Of a DNA stretch of 64,000 nucleotides, positions 54,735 through 64,000 are shown piece by piece. Position 1 is the stretch's first letter, and each line of letters starts with the position of its first letter. This stretch comes from Hofstenia miamia (lineage: Eukaryota; Xenacoelomorpha; Acoela): assembly GCA_004352715.1 (NCBI GenBank), contig SCFE01000046.1:614654-678653 (forward strand), in the 5' to 3' direction. The translations under genes and the position numbers were made by a program. A model generated the notes under the pieces. It searched no databases, was not told the DNA's origin, and saw only the letters and a list, made by a program, of their open reading frames with translations.

Positions 54735-56050
54735 AAGAATAATAAGAATTAAGGCAAATTTATTGCAAAATAAATAAACAAAAACAAAAACAAAATAACA
54801 AAGAAACAATACTACAAACTACTACACATGTATATTTACAAACTGATAAATATGCACTATTACTTTAAATGAAATCTGTCCAGGTATTTAATTGATTTGA
54901 TATTCCTAATAGGCATTGTTTAGACAATAAAAGTTCTTTAATTTTGCGTCGGAAATGTTTATAATTTGGACTATTCGTATTTTAGGACTTAAATGATTCC
55001 ATAATTTAGAAGCTTTAAAAGAAAATAAATCTGGACGATTAATATTAATATGTAGCTTGTGATTTCTTTCACTGATTTTGATATAATTGCCTAAGAAAGG
55101 TAAGGGTTTTTATTTGTGTACATATTTGTGTATCATACAAAGTTTATGATATTGAATTAAGTACAACGATGCAAGAACATTGCTATCTTTTATTAAATTA
55201 CTCACTGATGTGATTCAAAGTTCTTAAAGCCCAATTGAACATTTTGACTGATTGCCTGATGTGATATTTTGGAACAAAAAATAACAATAATTGAAGCTAC
55301 TTAGCACAAAAGAATTAAGAATTTGTTTTTGAAAGGTCTGTCCTACATTGTACAAATGATATAGATACTTAATTCCAGAGGCCATTTTCCTAAATTTTAG
55401 AGAAAAAAAATTCATTAAACGTTAAATTTCTATCAATTACTACTCCAATATAGTTAACAGAATTGCTTTGACTAATCTCATTATCTTTAATTTTGATATT
55501 ATTAGAAACTTCTTGGTATTGCTTTGGTGGGAAAATAATTAATTGTGCCTTATCAGCATTAATTTTTAACTTGTTTTTATTAAAATATTCAATTAGATTT
55601 TCAATATTTTTCGCTAAATACCTGGTTGCTTCATACGGATTTTTTGCGATTGCCATTATACATGCATCATCAGCATATTGATAGATCGTTCCGTTATTAA
55701 ATACATTTGACATATCATTAACATATAATGCGAATACAACAGGTCCTAATACCTGTTCCTTGCGGTACACCTAAATTAGTAATAATGTAATCGGAATAAG
55801 TGTTATTAATTTTTACCCTTTGTCTTCGACTACTTAAGAAATGCATAATGAAATGTTTTAACTTAGAGAATAATAATTTTCATAAATATCTGAGACTATC
55901 AGAAGTATCAAACTGTTATGAGCAAAATGTTTCTGCAAATATTCATTAGGATTACAGGGTTTTATATTCATGAGACAAGTAGTGACAGAGGAAAAAACAG
56001 ATACTCCATTATTTAATAGAATGCTATGTTTGCGGATGCTCACATTTTTG
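54735..56050 (-). mobile_element. Non-LTR retrotransposon, family X copy 2
   Basis: Minus strand, 5' to 3': lead-in text (MNIKPCNPNEYLQKHF), a deletion near 55860, then SRRQRVKINNTYSDYIITNL and GVPQGT (RT motif B) with a frameshift to VLGPVVFALYVNDM. Next come IYQYADDACIMAI (motif C, YADD), LKINADKAQLIIF (motif D), NSVNYIGVVID (motif E), thumb (KYLYHLYNVGQTFQKQILNS), RPDLFSFKASKLWNHLSPKI, and the C-terminal end SNQLNTWTDFI. The 3' UTR matches 26805-27121 and ends GCAATAAATTTGCC. Its 3' end abuts the 3' end of the R4/Dong element, tail to tail. Jockey/CR1-like by motif wording. Confidence 0.85.
55224..55770 (-). pseudogene. Reverse transcriptase fragment (family X)
   Basis: Two adjoining minus-strand frames carry RT motifs from LGPVVFALYVNDM through YADD to the thumb. 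The frame changes at about 55400, and a further shift lies in GVPQGT just upstream (55745-55770). Not functional. Confidence 0.85.
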
Positions 56051-56334
56051 GAACCTGATAATGTTAATTAACTAAAATAAAAACTAAGAATTTTTTTTCT
56101 TATTTTCTCAATGAATGTTGCCATTTTGAACTAAGTATATTTACATTAATGGTCTAAACCATAGTTAAAAAAACACTTAAATTTTACAATTGATACATGC
56201 AATTCAAAATTAGCAACAAACACAACAAATTGGCATGGAAGATGAATTATATTATCTGTTTTGTAATTTGATTTAAATATCATAATTTGGACTGCCTCAT
56301 ATAAAATGCTATTAAATCTTAGTCTGATGGAATA
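56051..56334. other. Intergenic, nothing recognised
   Basis: Short A+T-rich spacer between retroelement remnants. Confidence 0.5.
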
Positions 56335-56475
56335 TTTTCTTCTCTGGTTTGATGACTAAAATTTCTGATTTTAGGTGTAAATTCATATGCTCCTTTATTC
56401 TTGTACCGAAATGTCTCGTAGTTTGCTCGAATATGATTTCTCACAATCATCACATTTGTATGTGAGGGAAACTAA
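56335..56475 (-). pseudogene. GIY-YIG endonuclease remnant (Penelope-like element)
   Basis: Minus strand: TYKCDDCEKSY (the CxxC finger lead-in before the YIG motif), then after a frameshift TTRHFGTRIKEHMNLHLKSE. Together these match the Penelope-like pattern YxCxxC..xYxGxTxRxxxTRxxEH. About 45 residues; no RT upstream recognised in 56480-57200. Confidence 0.65.
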
Positions 56476-56777
56476 GTTCTTTGGGATGAATCTTTTAGGT
56501 CAATGATATCTTATGCCGGGGAAACTAACCAACATTCAGGTACACGAATAAAGGAACTATGAATGGAAATCTTAAATCAGAAATTTTCGTGCAAAACAAT
56601 ACATAGTAGATTTCAGCATTCCTGCAAAAACTAAATTTAGTGCAAGTATACAAATATGTAAAAATATACAAAAATATGTAAAATCCAACGTTTACAGGGT
56701 GTTTCCGTCTAAAAGGATTTAGTAAGGCGAACAACTATTCTACTAAGGATCTTAGTGAGTGTATTATCTAGTGATTA

Positions 56778-56808
<31 letters not shown>

Positions 56809-57286
56809 TTATTTATATATTTATTTATCTCTTTAGTGCACGGTAACATTTAACCTTGTCCAAAATTGATCTATTGAAATTTCTTAGAAAGACAGTACAC
56901 ATTTGGAAATTACAAATCATGAGCACAATATATAGAAGATGCCCGATATCAAATGAAAAGACATTGATGGCTTGATGGAAACCATTTGCAGCACTGCTAC
57001 ATCTGACTAGGACAATTTTGACATATACAGCTGAGAGGGTTGTAAAAATTTACCAGAAGTCATTTTTATAAAATTAAAATTCAAGATTATACTAACAATA
57101 CTAAGCTCGATGTCAAATAATTTAAGACATAGAAGAGTTACAAAAAGCAGTTGCTAATAGTTTTATATTCTATGTTTAGCAGCGCTTTAAGAGAGCGACT
57201 TTTTTCAATTTTAGATTGATTATCTGGGGTAGGGCCCGTATCGAGCAAGATCAAGGATGTACGTGACGTGCCGTGCACAAGGGCCA
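56476..57286. other. Intergenic with (TA)n
   Basis: TA tract at 56779-56808. No gene recognised. Confidence 0.5.
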
Positions 57287-57604
57287 GATTTGGAATTGGG
57301 CTGATTACTTAGGCCCAAGCCCGGCCCAGCCAAATTGTTTTTCTTTTGCACCACTGATAGTGTCTTTTGCCTCATATAGGCCCAGAAAGCACTACATAAT
57401 GAATTTGATTTCACAATTTGCAAAATGTATTGATTAACATGTTCCAGAATTGGAACTGGTTCGACCCGGCCGGCCAGGTGGCAATTTGGTTGACCGGTAC
57501 CGGGTCGGGTCGGATCGGATTTTTGTCATGCCGGTTGACGCTGGTCATGTAACCAAATAGTGACAGCCTAACCAACTTTAGGCCCAACCCAATTCCAATT
57601 CTGA
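57287..57604. mobile_element. Nested G+C-rich inverted-repeat elements
   Basis: CAGAATTGGAACTGGTTCGA begins near 57446 and the complement CAGAATTGGAATTGGGTTGG ends near 57604, forming a short unit full of CCGG/GGTCGG. A similar left end, CAGATTTGGAATTGGGCTG, starts at about 57288. Probably one MITE inside or beside a relative; superfamily unknown. Confidence 0.45.
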
Positions 57605-58079
57605 TAGGGGCTCTGAATGATGATTATTTGTTGTTTGAGGATCGCAATTCTTTTCTTAAAATCATTTGTTTGATATACATTAGGTCTATTCTATATATCT
57701 ATGTATATGTATTCACTAACTGTATATGTAACACTAACTTTCATGTAGATTTAAAGTAGAAATTATAATAGAGTACATAGAATATTATTCTAAGCTACAT
57801 AAAATTCTTTGTCTTCATATGAATTTTAAAGAGGTCCATCTCACTGTCATCTTCTGACTTGCATTAATAAAAATATAGTGCTTATTAAAATTATATTGTA
57901 AAGTAAGTTGTTAACTTCAGAAGATGAATCAATGTAATTTACTTATTTACAATTTATACAAGCAGTGTAGTGTGGTGTCGATGTAAATATTTTCTTACTG
58001 TTTAATGAATTGTCAATTATGGCAATGAGGTTGGATTCACAATTTGTCAATCAAATGACAAAATTTTTGATAAATCAAA
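57605..58079. other. Intergenic, nothing recognised
   Basis: A+T-rich sequence, no supportable feature. Confidence 0.5.
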
Positions 58080-58460
58080 TTTAGTAAGGCGCACCGGAGA
58101 TGCTTAGATTTGTACCGATCACACTGAACACGAACGATTTATTTGTGATCGTCACATTGCTAATTATCTCGGGCGGTCAGCCGTGCAATCCTTTTAAATG
58201 GGACGGATCCCTTTTAGCCAATCCCCTAGTCTAACCGTAGCCCTAAGTAACATTTTACTGCAGCCAGAACGGGCCGCACAGCCTAATGTGCCTCTTTTAT
58301 ATGTATGGGACCCGGGCTTATCACAAGCATGGGTACGGGCTCCAGCCTTGCTGATTATAATTTCAATTTTGATAAAATTACAAGTGTATATGTGGTCTAC
58401 CCCGCAAATTCTGTCCTGTGTAAAACTTAGCACTCGCCTGCCTCGCTTAAGGAAATCTTG
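58080..58460. other. G+C-rich island of unknown nature
   Basis: About 380 bp clearly richer in G+C than its surroundings, open in both directions (87 and 92 codons at 58198-58472) without family similarity. It may be an old repeat (SINE or DNA element). A tRNA-like A and B box pair was looked for and not found. Confidence 0.35.
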
Positions 58461-58700
58461 ATTGATCGCCAAAATTTATTGATCAGAGTATATACTGCCC
58501 TGAAGTGGTTGAAACTACACAAAACTGAATGTTCTTATGTCAATGATTGCAGTTGAAAATAAGCAAATGCGGAATCATTTATATCCGACTTTCAAATGTA
58601 AAAATAGATGAGTCATATGACCAAACCACTAGCCACATGTATTTAGAGTATACTTGCTTTATTAGCGCCTCCAATAGGTGGCACATCTTGTAATATTACA

Positions 58701-58706
58701 TTTATT
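58701..58706 (-). promoter_or_regulatory. Polyadenylation signal for ROPN1L-like gene
   Basis: AATAAA on the minus strand, 62 bp after the stop codon at 58769. Confidence 0.55.
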
Positions 58707-58768
58707 GGCTTACTTAAATTCATGTATATTGAATTAAAATATAAGAATATTGTAAATTCCACAAAAAA

Positions 58769-59311
58769 TTATTCAAATTTCGGGCAGTGCGGACTATGTA
58801 AGGCATCTAAATAAACACGACCATTATTCAAACGTGACTTTTCTTGAGCAAATGTCAATACGTTCATCCTTACTGAGCTCTTTATTGATATATCCCGAGA
58901 TGCCATGAAGTCGTACATTTCTCGAAAAGTTGAAAAACTGATGAATGGTCTGTACTTATCTTTGCTCATCAGTTCTATGCTTGTACATAGTACACTGAAC
59001 AGACTTGTAGCAAACACAGACGCAGAGAGCACCATAAACTTGGCCACAGTAATCTTACTGTTCATGTTAAGCAGCGCAATGGCGCGAAGTTTGTTAAAGT
59101 CTTTGCGATCGAGACCCATTTTCAGCCATTTACTTTGCGCAGCAGCCATTGAAACACATCTTTCCTTGGAAAGTTGAAAACGAATTTGTCGAAGCAAAGG
59201 GAAGGCTAACTGTTGACGTAAATGGTCAATTTCCTGCTGTCTTACTACAAGCTTTCGAAAATATTCAGCTGACCATGAAAGCAGATCATCGGGCTGTTCT
59301 TCAAGTATCTT
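58769..59311 (-). CDS. Ropporin/ROPN1L-like protein, exon 2
   Basis: Main coding exon (180 aa plus stop) of a ropporin-type protein. ROPN1L is the vertebrate counterpart of radial-spoke protein RSP11 and binds AKAP helices through its RIIa domain in cilia and sperm tails. The exon follows CTGTTTTTTTAG and starts in phase 0: KILEEQPDDLLSWSAEYFRK continues the RIIa domain begun in exon 1 (human: TQPADVLRWSAGYFSAL). Next come SKWLKMGLDRKDFNKL and NSKITVAKFMVLSASVFATS (human: LEQKWKNLCLPKEKF and NKIKWINFLALGCSML). FISFSTFREMYDFMASRDIS (human: IPFKTFSYVYRYLARLDSD) follows. It ends HSPHCPKFE and TAA. Frame intact. Confidence 0.88.
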   Translation of the reverse strand, partial: KILEEQPDDLLSWSAEYFRKLVVRQQEIDHLRQQLAFPLLRQIRFQLSKERCVSMAAAQSKWLKMGLDRKDFNKLRAIALLNMNSKITVAKFMVLSASVFATSLFSVLCTSIELMSKDKYRPFISFSTFREMYDFMASRDISIKSSVRMNVLTFAQEKSRLNNGRVYLDALHSPHCPKFE

Positions 59312-62300
59312 CTAAAAAAACAGCTGTTACAAATAATTAAAATACAATAACTTTTGACAAGGTCGAAACAGGTACCTTCTGAGAGTATTTGAAATTTGAG
59401 CATAGCTTAATTGTCATTATAAATTTTGTACATAGTGAAGTAAATTGATTATAAGTAACCATAATTTAGAGGTTCAAGCATTTGAAAATAACAAAATTTT
59501 TACAAATTATCAAAACTGGATGAAATAAGATATCAGCATCGCTATAAAAAGAATTTAGTCATATGCCTAGAATAAAAAATTTAAGTGCTGACACAAGAAA
59601 TTATAGCTTGGCATTTAGAAAACGCATATTAGAGCGCCTAGTTTCAGTAGAAACATTTAATAATCAGTAAATTTACGCTTGCATTACATTTTATTGAGAA
59701 CTCAATTAACAATCACAGAACACCGATAGTTTATGTGGCTCTATGCACTAATCAATTAAGTCCAGCATCATTCTAGTAGATCTGTCATTAAAAAACCAAT
59801 CTTGTTAAAGAGTGTTAATATAATCTGTGTAAATTATCCATTTGAATGCTTAGGCCTGAATTATGAAGTCCCAACTAAGTTTCCAATTTCTTTATTGAAA
59901 AAATACTTGGTTACTACCCTTTATGCCCATGAAATTCAATATATAATTGCACAAATTTGAGACTGAATGGGTTAATAATAACATCCTTGGCTTGATATGA
60001 AATTACGAAATTCCTAATAAGATAGTGAATTGGAAACTAATGCAATACACAACCTATCTCAGCACATTTAAAAAGAAATTTAAAATTTATTATTTTTTGT
60101 TGAGATATTAACTATAAATAATTGAATAAAACCATAGCAGCTGCAATGCACAAGTGAATATTATTTATGCTACATATGTTTGTTTTCATTTTCTTATGTT
60201 CGTCATTTTTCATTTCTTAAATAAACATTTTCCGAAATTGCTATTCAATATTTATTACAAATGTACAATACATTTAATATTGAGCTCAGCGTTTCCTCAG
60301 TCGAAATCTTTACGAATGTAAAGTTAAAAAATTTAAAAGGTATTTGTGAAATATTTAAATTTCGTTCAGAGATTTTAAGTAAAGGATGATAATTCAATGC
60401 TGGAAGTCTGTCAAATCCTTTCATTCCATTTTTTGATTATCAATGTTCCTGGTTCTTAGAAACGAATCAACATGGTTTGATAGTTGATCCATATCCACAG
60501 AAGCATCATTTTTGAATTTTGATGTTATATTTTATTGTGCGTAGTAAAAAAGCATAGTTTTACTTACTTTATCTAAGTTATTCGGATTTACCAATCGAAT
60601 CGAATATTCGATGTCGAATAGTAACAATTCGACAAAAATTTAATATTGAAATCAATCAAATCGTAAATCCACACAGGCACCAGAATCAACTTACTGCTAT
60701 TGCAACATTACAAGTTTAAAAAAATTAGGCAACCCAATTTAGTAGGGATTATTGAAAAAAACAATGAATGCAATGCCAAAATTTCATGTGAAGTAACTTC
60801 AGTCTAATTATTTACATCTCATGGAAGTTGGAGTCAAAGTATTAAATAATTTTGCTAGCATACAATTTCAAAATTTATTATGATTAGTCCCATTTGCAAT
60901 CGGTCAGAGTTCCGTTCCGTCCTAGTCCATAAACCTTTTTCTGGTTCCATTGTCAATTTACTACTAACGCATTACATCTATTTTGACTAAAATTAGTTCC
61001 TTAATTTTGTTCCCGAAGAAATTGAAGAAAACACTATTCCGTAACAGTGCACACAAATACATGGAATTTTAAATAAGTTTAAATTATAAAGTTGAAAAAT
61101 AAAATTTACATTTTGGAGATTTTACATTAGTGTCATATACTTTTCTAAATTTCAATTTAGAATCTTCAATTTCAGTGCTCAGATTTTAAGTTTTATAAAA
61201 ATGGGTCAAAAACGGGTCGAGTTGGCATTAATTTATATGAGAAGAGCGGATTCAGGCCGGGACTCAATTGTTAGACCATATCCATTTCTGCGTAGAAATT
61301 TAAAGAGCCACGTTCAGTCATTCTATTGTTAACTTAAGTTATTTTCCTTCTAATCTGACTTGGAAAAACTTGCATGGCAGTTTCCAATACATAAAAAGTA
61401 TTTTGGTATTAGTATTATATTTCAACATGGTCAAGGAATTCGCCTGGGATTATATAAAGATCACTGAAAAATTAGTTAGAAATGATCTGAAACCATTTAT
61501 AGGTTTTTGCTTTTTGCAAACGGTCTTCTTCACTCTAAATAGCATGTTTTATAAATTTTGATGATTTTTATAAAAAAACTTTTTAGCACTCACTAAGTAT
61601 TAAAAATATCTTAAGTCTGAAAGCACAACTTCATTGAAAATAATCTATTTCTTTTTCATCCTAAAGCTCACCTCAGCGGAAGCTGGGCCGTCCATTTATA
61701 GAAAACAACATAGGTATATTAATTGTTACTGCCAGGGTCTTTCGCCCAACCTATTAGCTAAATACTTGAAAAGGGAAAAATTTAATATTTTCTTGCAAAA
61801 ATCGGATTTTCCATTGAAAATAAGTTAATATTTTCATGTACTTTGGGCACATGAAAAACTTTAGCACAAATTTTCACCATAACAGGGAAGCGCAAATTAA
61901 TATCCTAATAGGCTTGGAAAGAATAGTTTAAAAATATGAAAAACAGTTGATGACCTTAAAGATGATTGATGTCAAAATAACCGCACTTTTTTTTCTACCG
62001 CAGAATCTCATTTAGTTTTTTTATACATACTACCTGCATCGAGGAGCTCCTGTCAGTTCAACTGAGTAACTTGTTTGTTAATTTTTGGACTTCCTTGCAG
62101 TAATTCACCGTTTTCTAAGTTATGCCAATTCGAGTATGATTACTATTTTTTCATAATTATTCTGTATTGAAACACTATAATACAAATAATAACAATATTT
62201 TGTTGGGATGTGCTTATTTACAGATTTTCGAAATACCAATATATATATATATAGATTAGCACAAATACATTATTAATCAAATTGGAGATAAGGCATTAAA

Positions 62301-62364
62301 TTGTTTTGCATTTTTTCAATGCTAAGTATATTTCTATAAATCAAACTTAAGGAATAGTTCATAC
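59312..62364 (-). other. Intron of the ropporin-like gene (3053 bp)
   Basis: Donor AAG/GTATGA at 62364 and acceptor TTTTTTTAG at 59312, phase 0. No transposon or nested gene recognised. Plus-strand frames at 61370-61561 and 61634-61828 are unrecognised. A TTCGAAT-like cluster lies at 60595-60640. Confidence 0.8.
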
Positions 62365-62583
62365 CTTAACGAAATTTTTGAGAATATGTGGGAATTGATA
62401 TGGGATATTAAGTATGGGAAGATTAACGGAATTGCTTGTTACCATACTCTGCGTAATGGTGTTAGTTGTACTCTGTGCAGAAGTCTGCTTTGAATCATTT
62501 TCTGTGTCTGTGAAGTTGATGTTAATGCTTGTTGAACAGCTGGAAATACTGGAAGAAGAATTTGTTCCAGTGTCATTCACCAT
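62365..62583 (-). CDS. Ropporin/ROPN1L-like protein, exon 1
   Basis: 73 codons from ATG 62581-62583. An in-frame TAA lies 24-27 bp upstream and the start context is GAAATGG, so the start is secure. Residues 1-50 are Ser/Thr/Asn-rich and low-complexity, longer than in vertebrate ropporins. Then LNIPYQFPHILKNFVK opens the RIIa dimerisation/docking domain (human ROPN1L: IPPELPDILKQFTK). The exon ends exactly AAG/GTATGAAC. Joined to exon 2 the protein is 253 aa against about 230 in human ROPN1L. The extension at the N terminus explains the difference. Confidence 0.88.
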
Positions 62584-63882
62584 TTCAAAGAAGGAAGAAT
62601 CACATGCTTTTTAATTGTTACTGCAGTTATATTCTTATTATTTGTTGCTAAGCAACGCATTGTAGCGGAAAACACGCTCCATCAAATAATCGATTGCTGC
62701 TTCATTACTTTATGTTAAATGCCATCGCCTTGCTTCTACAAATGCTTTTAACAGTTTATAGTATGAGGCAAAAATTTGAAGGATAGATGATATGCTAAAA
62801 TTAAGCAATCATATACTTCTAACTATAAATTTATATCTCCAAATACATTACATGTAGACTTGCTTAATACATATTTATGGACAAGTTTTGATAAAGCACA
62901 TTTTTTAAAAAATATGTCAGCTATAATTGCATGAATATAATATTAATTCAAAGCAAGTTTATGAATAATTCGGCTACAGTATAGGCTATAAGATCTTGGA
63001 ACAAACAAACTTATGAAACTAGAAATTAGGAAAACATAGATTTAGGAAACTTTTAAAACATAACATCTTAGCAAATCAATGCGAATACGGAACATCACAA
63101 TACTTAAATGGATTGGACAATATTTAATGCAATTTGTTTAATTTCTACTATTTTAAACACTATTAGTTTGTAGACCAGGTTGTTTATATTTTTGTATTTG
63201 TGTATTTGTAGTTTGTAAACACGTATACATCTTCATGTACAAAAGTTTGCAGATTTGTAATTGCATGATGATATATTTCTTACTTCGAAAATATCATTTG
63301 CAAGCCCCAAGCTATTATGCATTTATATTAAAAAATTACAAATTGTAGTTTTTATAATGATCAAATAGATTGAATATTGCAAAAATGGCCTTAAATATAT
63401 TCTTCAACAATATGCACTACAAATGTAAATTAAGCATTTTCATTTTGGTTAGATTTAAAAAAGTATGATGCAGGATTACTAATCATTTCTGAAATTTTGC
63501 TAAATTATTCTTATATTAAATATTAATATATCAAGATAGATCGTTATATATCATGTACATGCATATTTTTTTGGCAATAAAGTAAAAAATAGAAATCAAA
63601 GCTATCTGAAAGTTTCTAAAATAATATTCAATTTCTCTAATTATGTTAAGGACTCGTTTGATTGACCAAAACATCAATATTTTTTATGATAATTCAATTT
63701 AATTCAATTTCTTTAATTATTATACAGAAAATTGAATTTTCATTAAAGTTCCGACAAAAACATTTAACCAGGAATGCAAGAAAAGATGATTGAAATAAAA
63801 GTTATCTAGTCTAAAAAATATTTCCTTAATTTTCAGAATTTGGAACCGATTGATGTTTGTATAATTTAATTTTAGTGCACTA

Positions 63883-63928
<46 letters not shown>

Positions 63929-64000
63929 TGATATATATATATACATATATCTTGATGAATAAATGAATAAATTTTATAGCTCCACCTTACAAGTAGGAAT
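62584..64000. other. Upstream of the ropporin-like gene
   Basis: Presumed promoter and 5' UTR side of the minus-strand gene. A CTGCAG acceptor-like site 48 bp upstream of the ATG could end a 5' UTR intron. (CA)n/(TA)n at 63885-63926 and nearby. No other gene recognised. Confidence 0.45.

Larger units (their letters stand above)
51996..54735 (+). mobile_element. R4/Dong-like non-LTR retrotransposon
   Basis: Single-ORF element with central RT and C-terminal restriction-like endonuclease. The 5' part is hidden in the gap, which starts in (TAA)n. After the stop at 54690 come about 45 bp of 3' UTR and the boundary TAAGAATAATAAG. Dong/R4 relatives are known to insert in TAA repeats. The coding strand is strikingly A/G-rich and unlike the surrounding DNA. 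Confidence 0.85.

Noticed and set aside
53385-54809. Minus-strand frames of 74-222 codons in the R4/Dong region
   Set aside because: Antisense shadows of the retrotransposon ORF; Ser/Leu/Cys-rich low-complexity text with no family.
58194-58472. Opposed frames in a G+C-rich island as possible genes or a tRNA-derived SINE
   Set aside because: Overlapping frames on both strands are expected from composition; no A/B box pair and no family match.
1-64000. tRNA or rRNA genes, CRISPR arrays, bacterial operons
   Set aside because: None seen by eye; the spliced genes and element types are eukaryotic. A tRNA scan would be needed to exclude tRNAs fully.

Overview
The window looks like nuclear DNA of an animal, most likely an A+T-rich invertebrate with a TE-laden genome. 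The evidence is spliced genes with long introns (3.1 and 5.1 kb), GT-AG splice sites, standard codons, (TA)n, (TAA)n and (TTG)n microsatellites, and a mixture of Tc1, hAT, Penelope-like, Gypsy and non-LTR elements. The species cannot be named from the sequence. The assembly has four N runs (33877-34876, 36509-36767, 45775-45825, 51184-51995) and five single-N joints (3000, 16251, 35134, 35978, 49312). Several joints lie inside or beside duplicated sequence.

Three host genes can be supported, all on the minus strand. (1) 23579-23867 is the terminal exon of a Bcl-2 family gene, most Bax-like, carrying BH1, BH2 and a C-terminal membrane anchor; its upstream exons were not found. (2) 33446-33720 plus 27319-28324 form a two-exon MFS transporter of SLC18B1 type (426 aa). 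(3) 62365-62583 plus 58769-59311 form a two-exon ropporin/ROPN1L (radial spoke RSP11-like) gene of 253 aa with an RIIa domain, which implies motile cilia or flagellated sperm. The three show no shared pathway and are simply neighbours.

Region by region: 0-10 kb has two decayed Tc1-like elements, a terminal piece of a third copy, and a hAT-type MITE. 10-15 kb is nearly featureless. 15.7-19.2 kb is a non-LTR retrotransposon 3' end inserted into a broken hAT transposase gene. 19.4-23 kb holds inverted-repeat elements and one candidate terminal exon. 23.5-27.1 kb has the Bax-like exon and three minus-strand non-LTR remnants. 27.3-33.7 kb is the transporter. 33.9-36.8 kb is gap-rich, with a 98-bp duplication around another non-LTR copy. 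40.6-46.4 kb holds a Penelope-like remnant, a Tc1 remnant, a truncated Gypsy element and a hAT remnant. 47.7-50.9 kb has hAT-derived pieces. 51.1-56.5 kb has a nearly intact R4/Dong-like retrotransposon in a (TAA)n tract, tail-to-tail with a non-LTR element, then a second Penelope-like remnant. 58.7-62.6 kb is the ropporin-like gene.

Most of the window is therefore transposon debris around three host genes. The strongest signals are the hidden exons (Bax-like and ropporin-like), the R4/Dong element with its apparent (TAA)n target, and the Penelope-like fragments.
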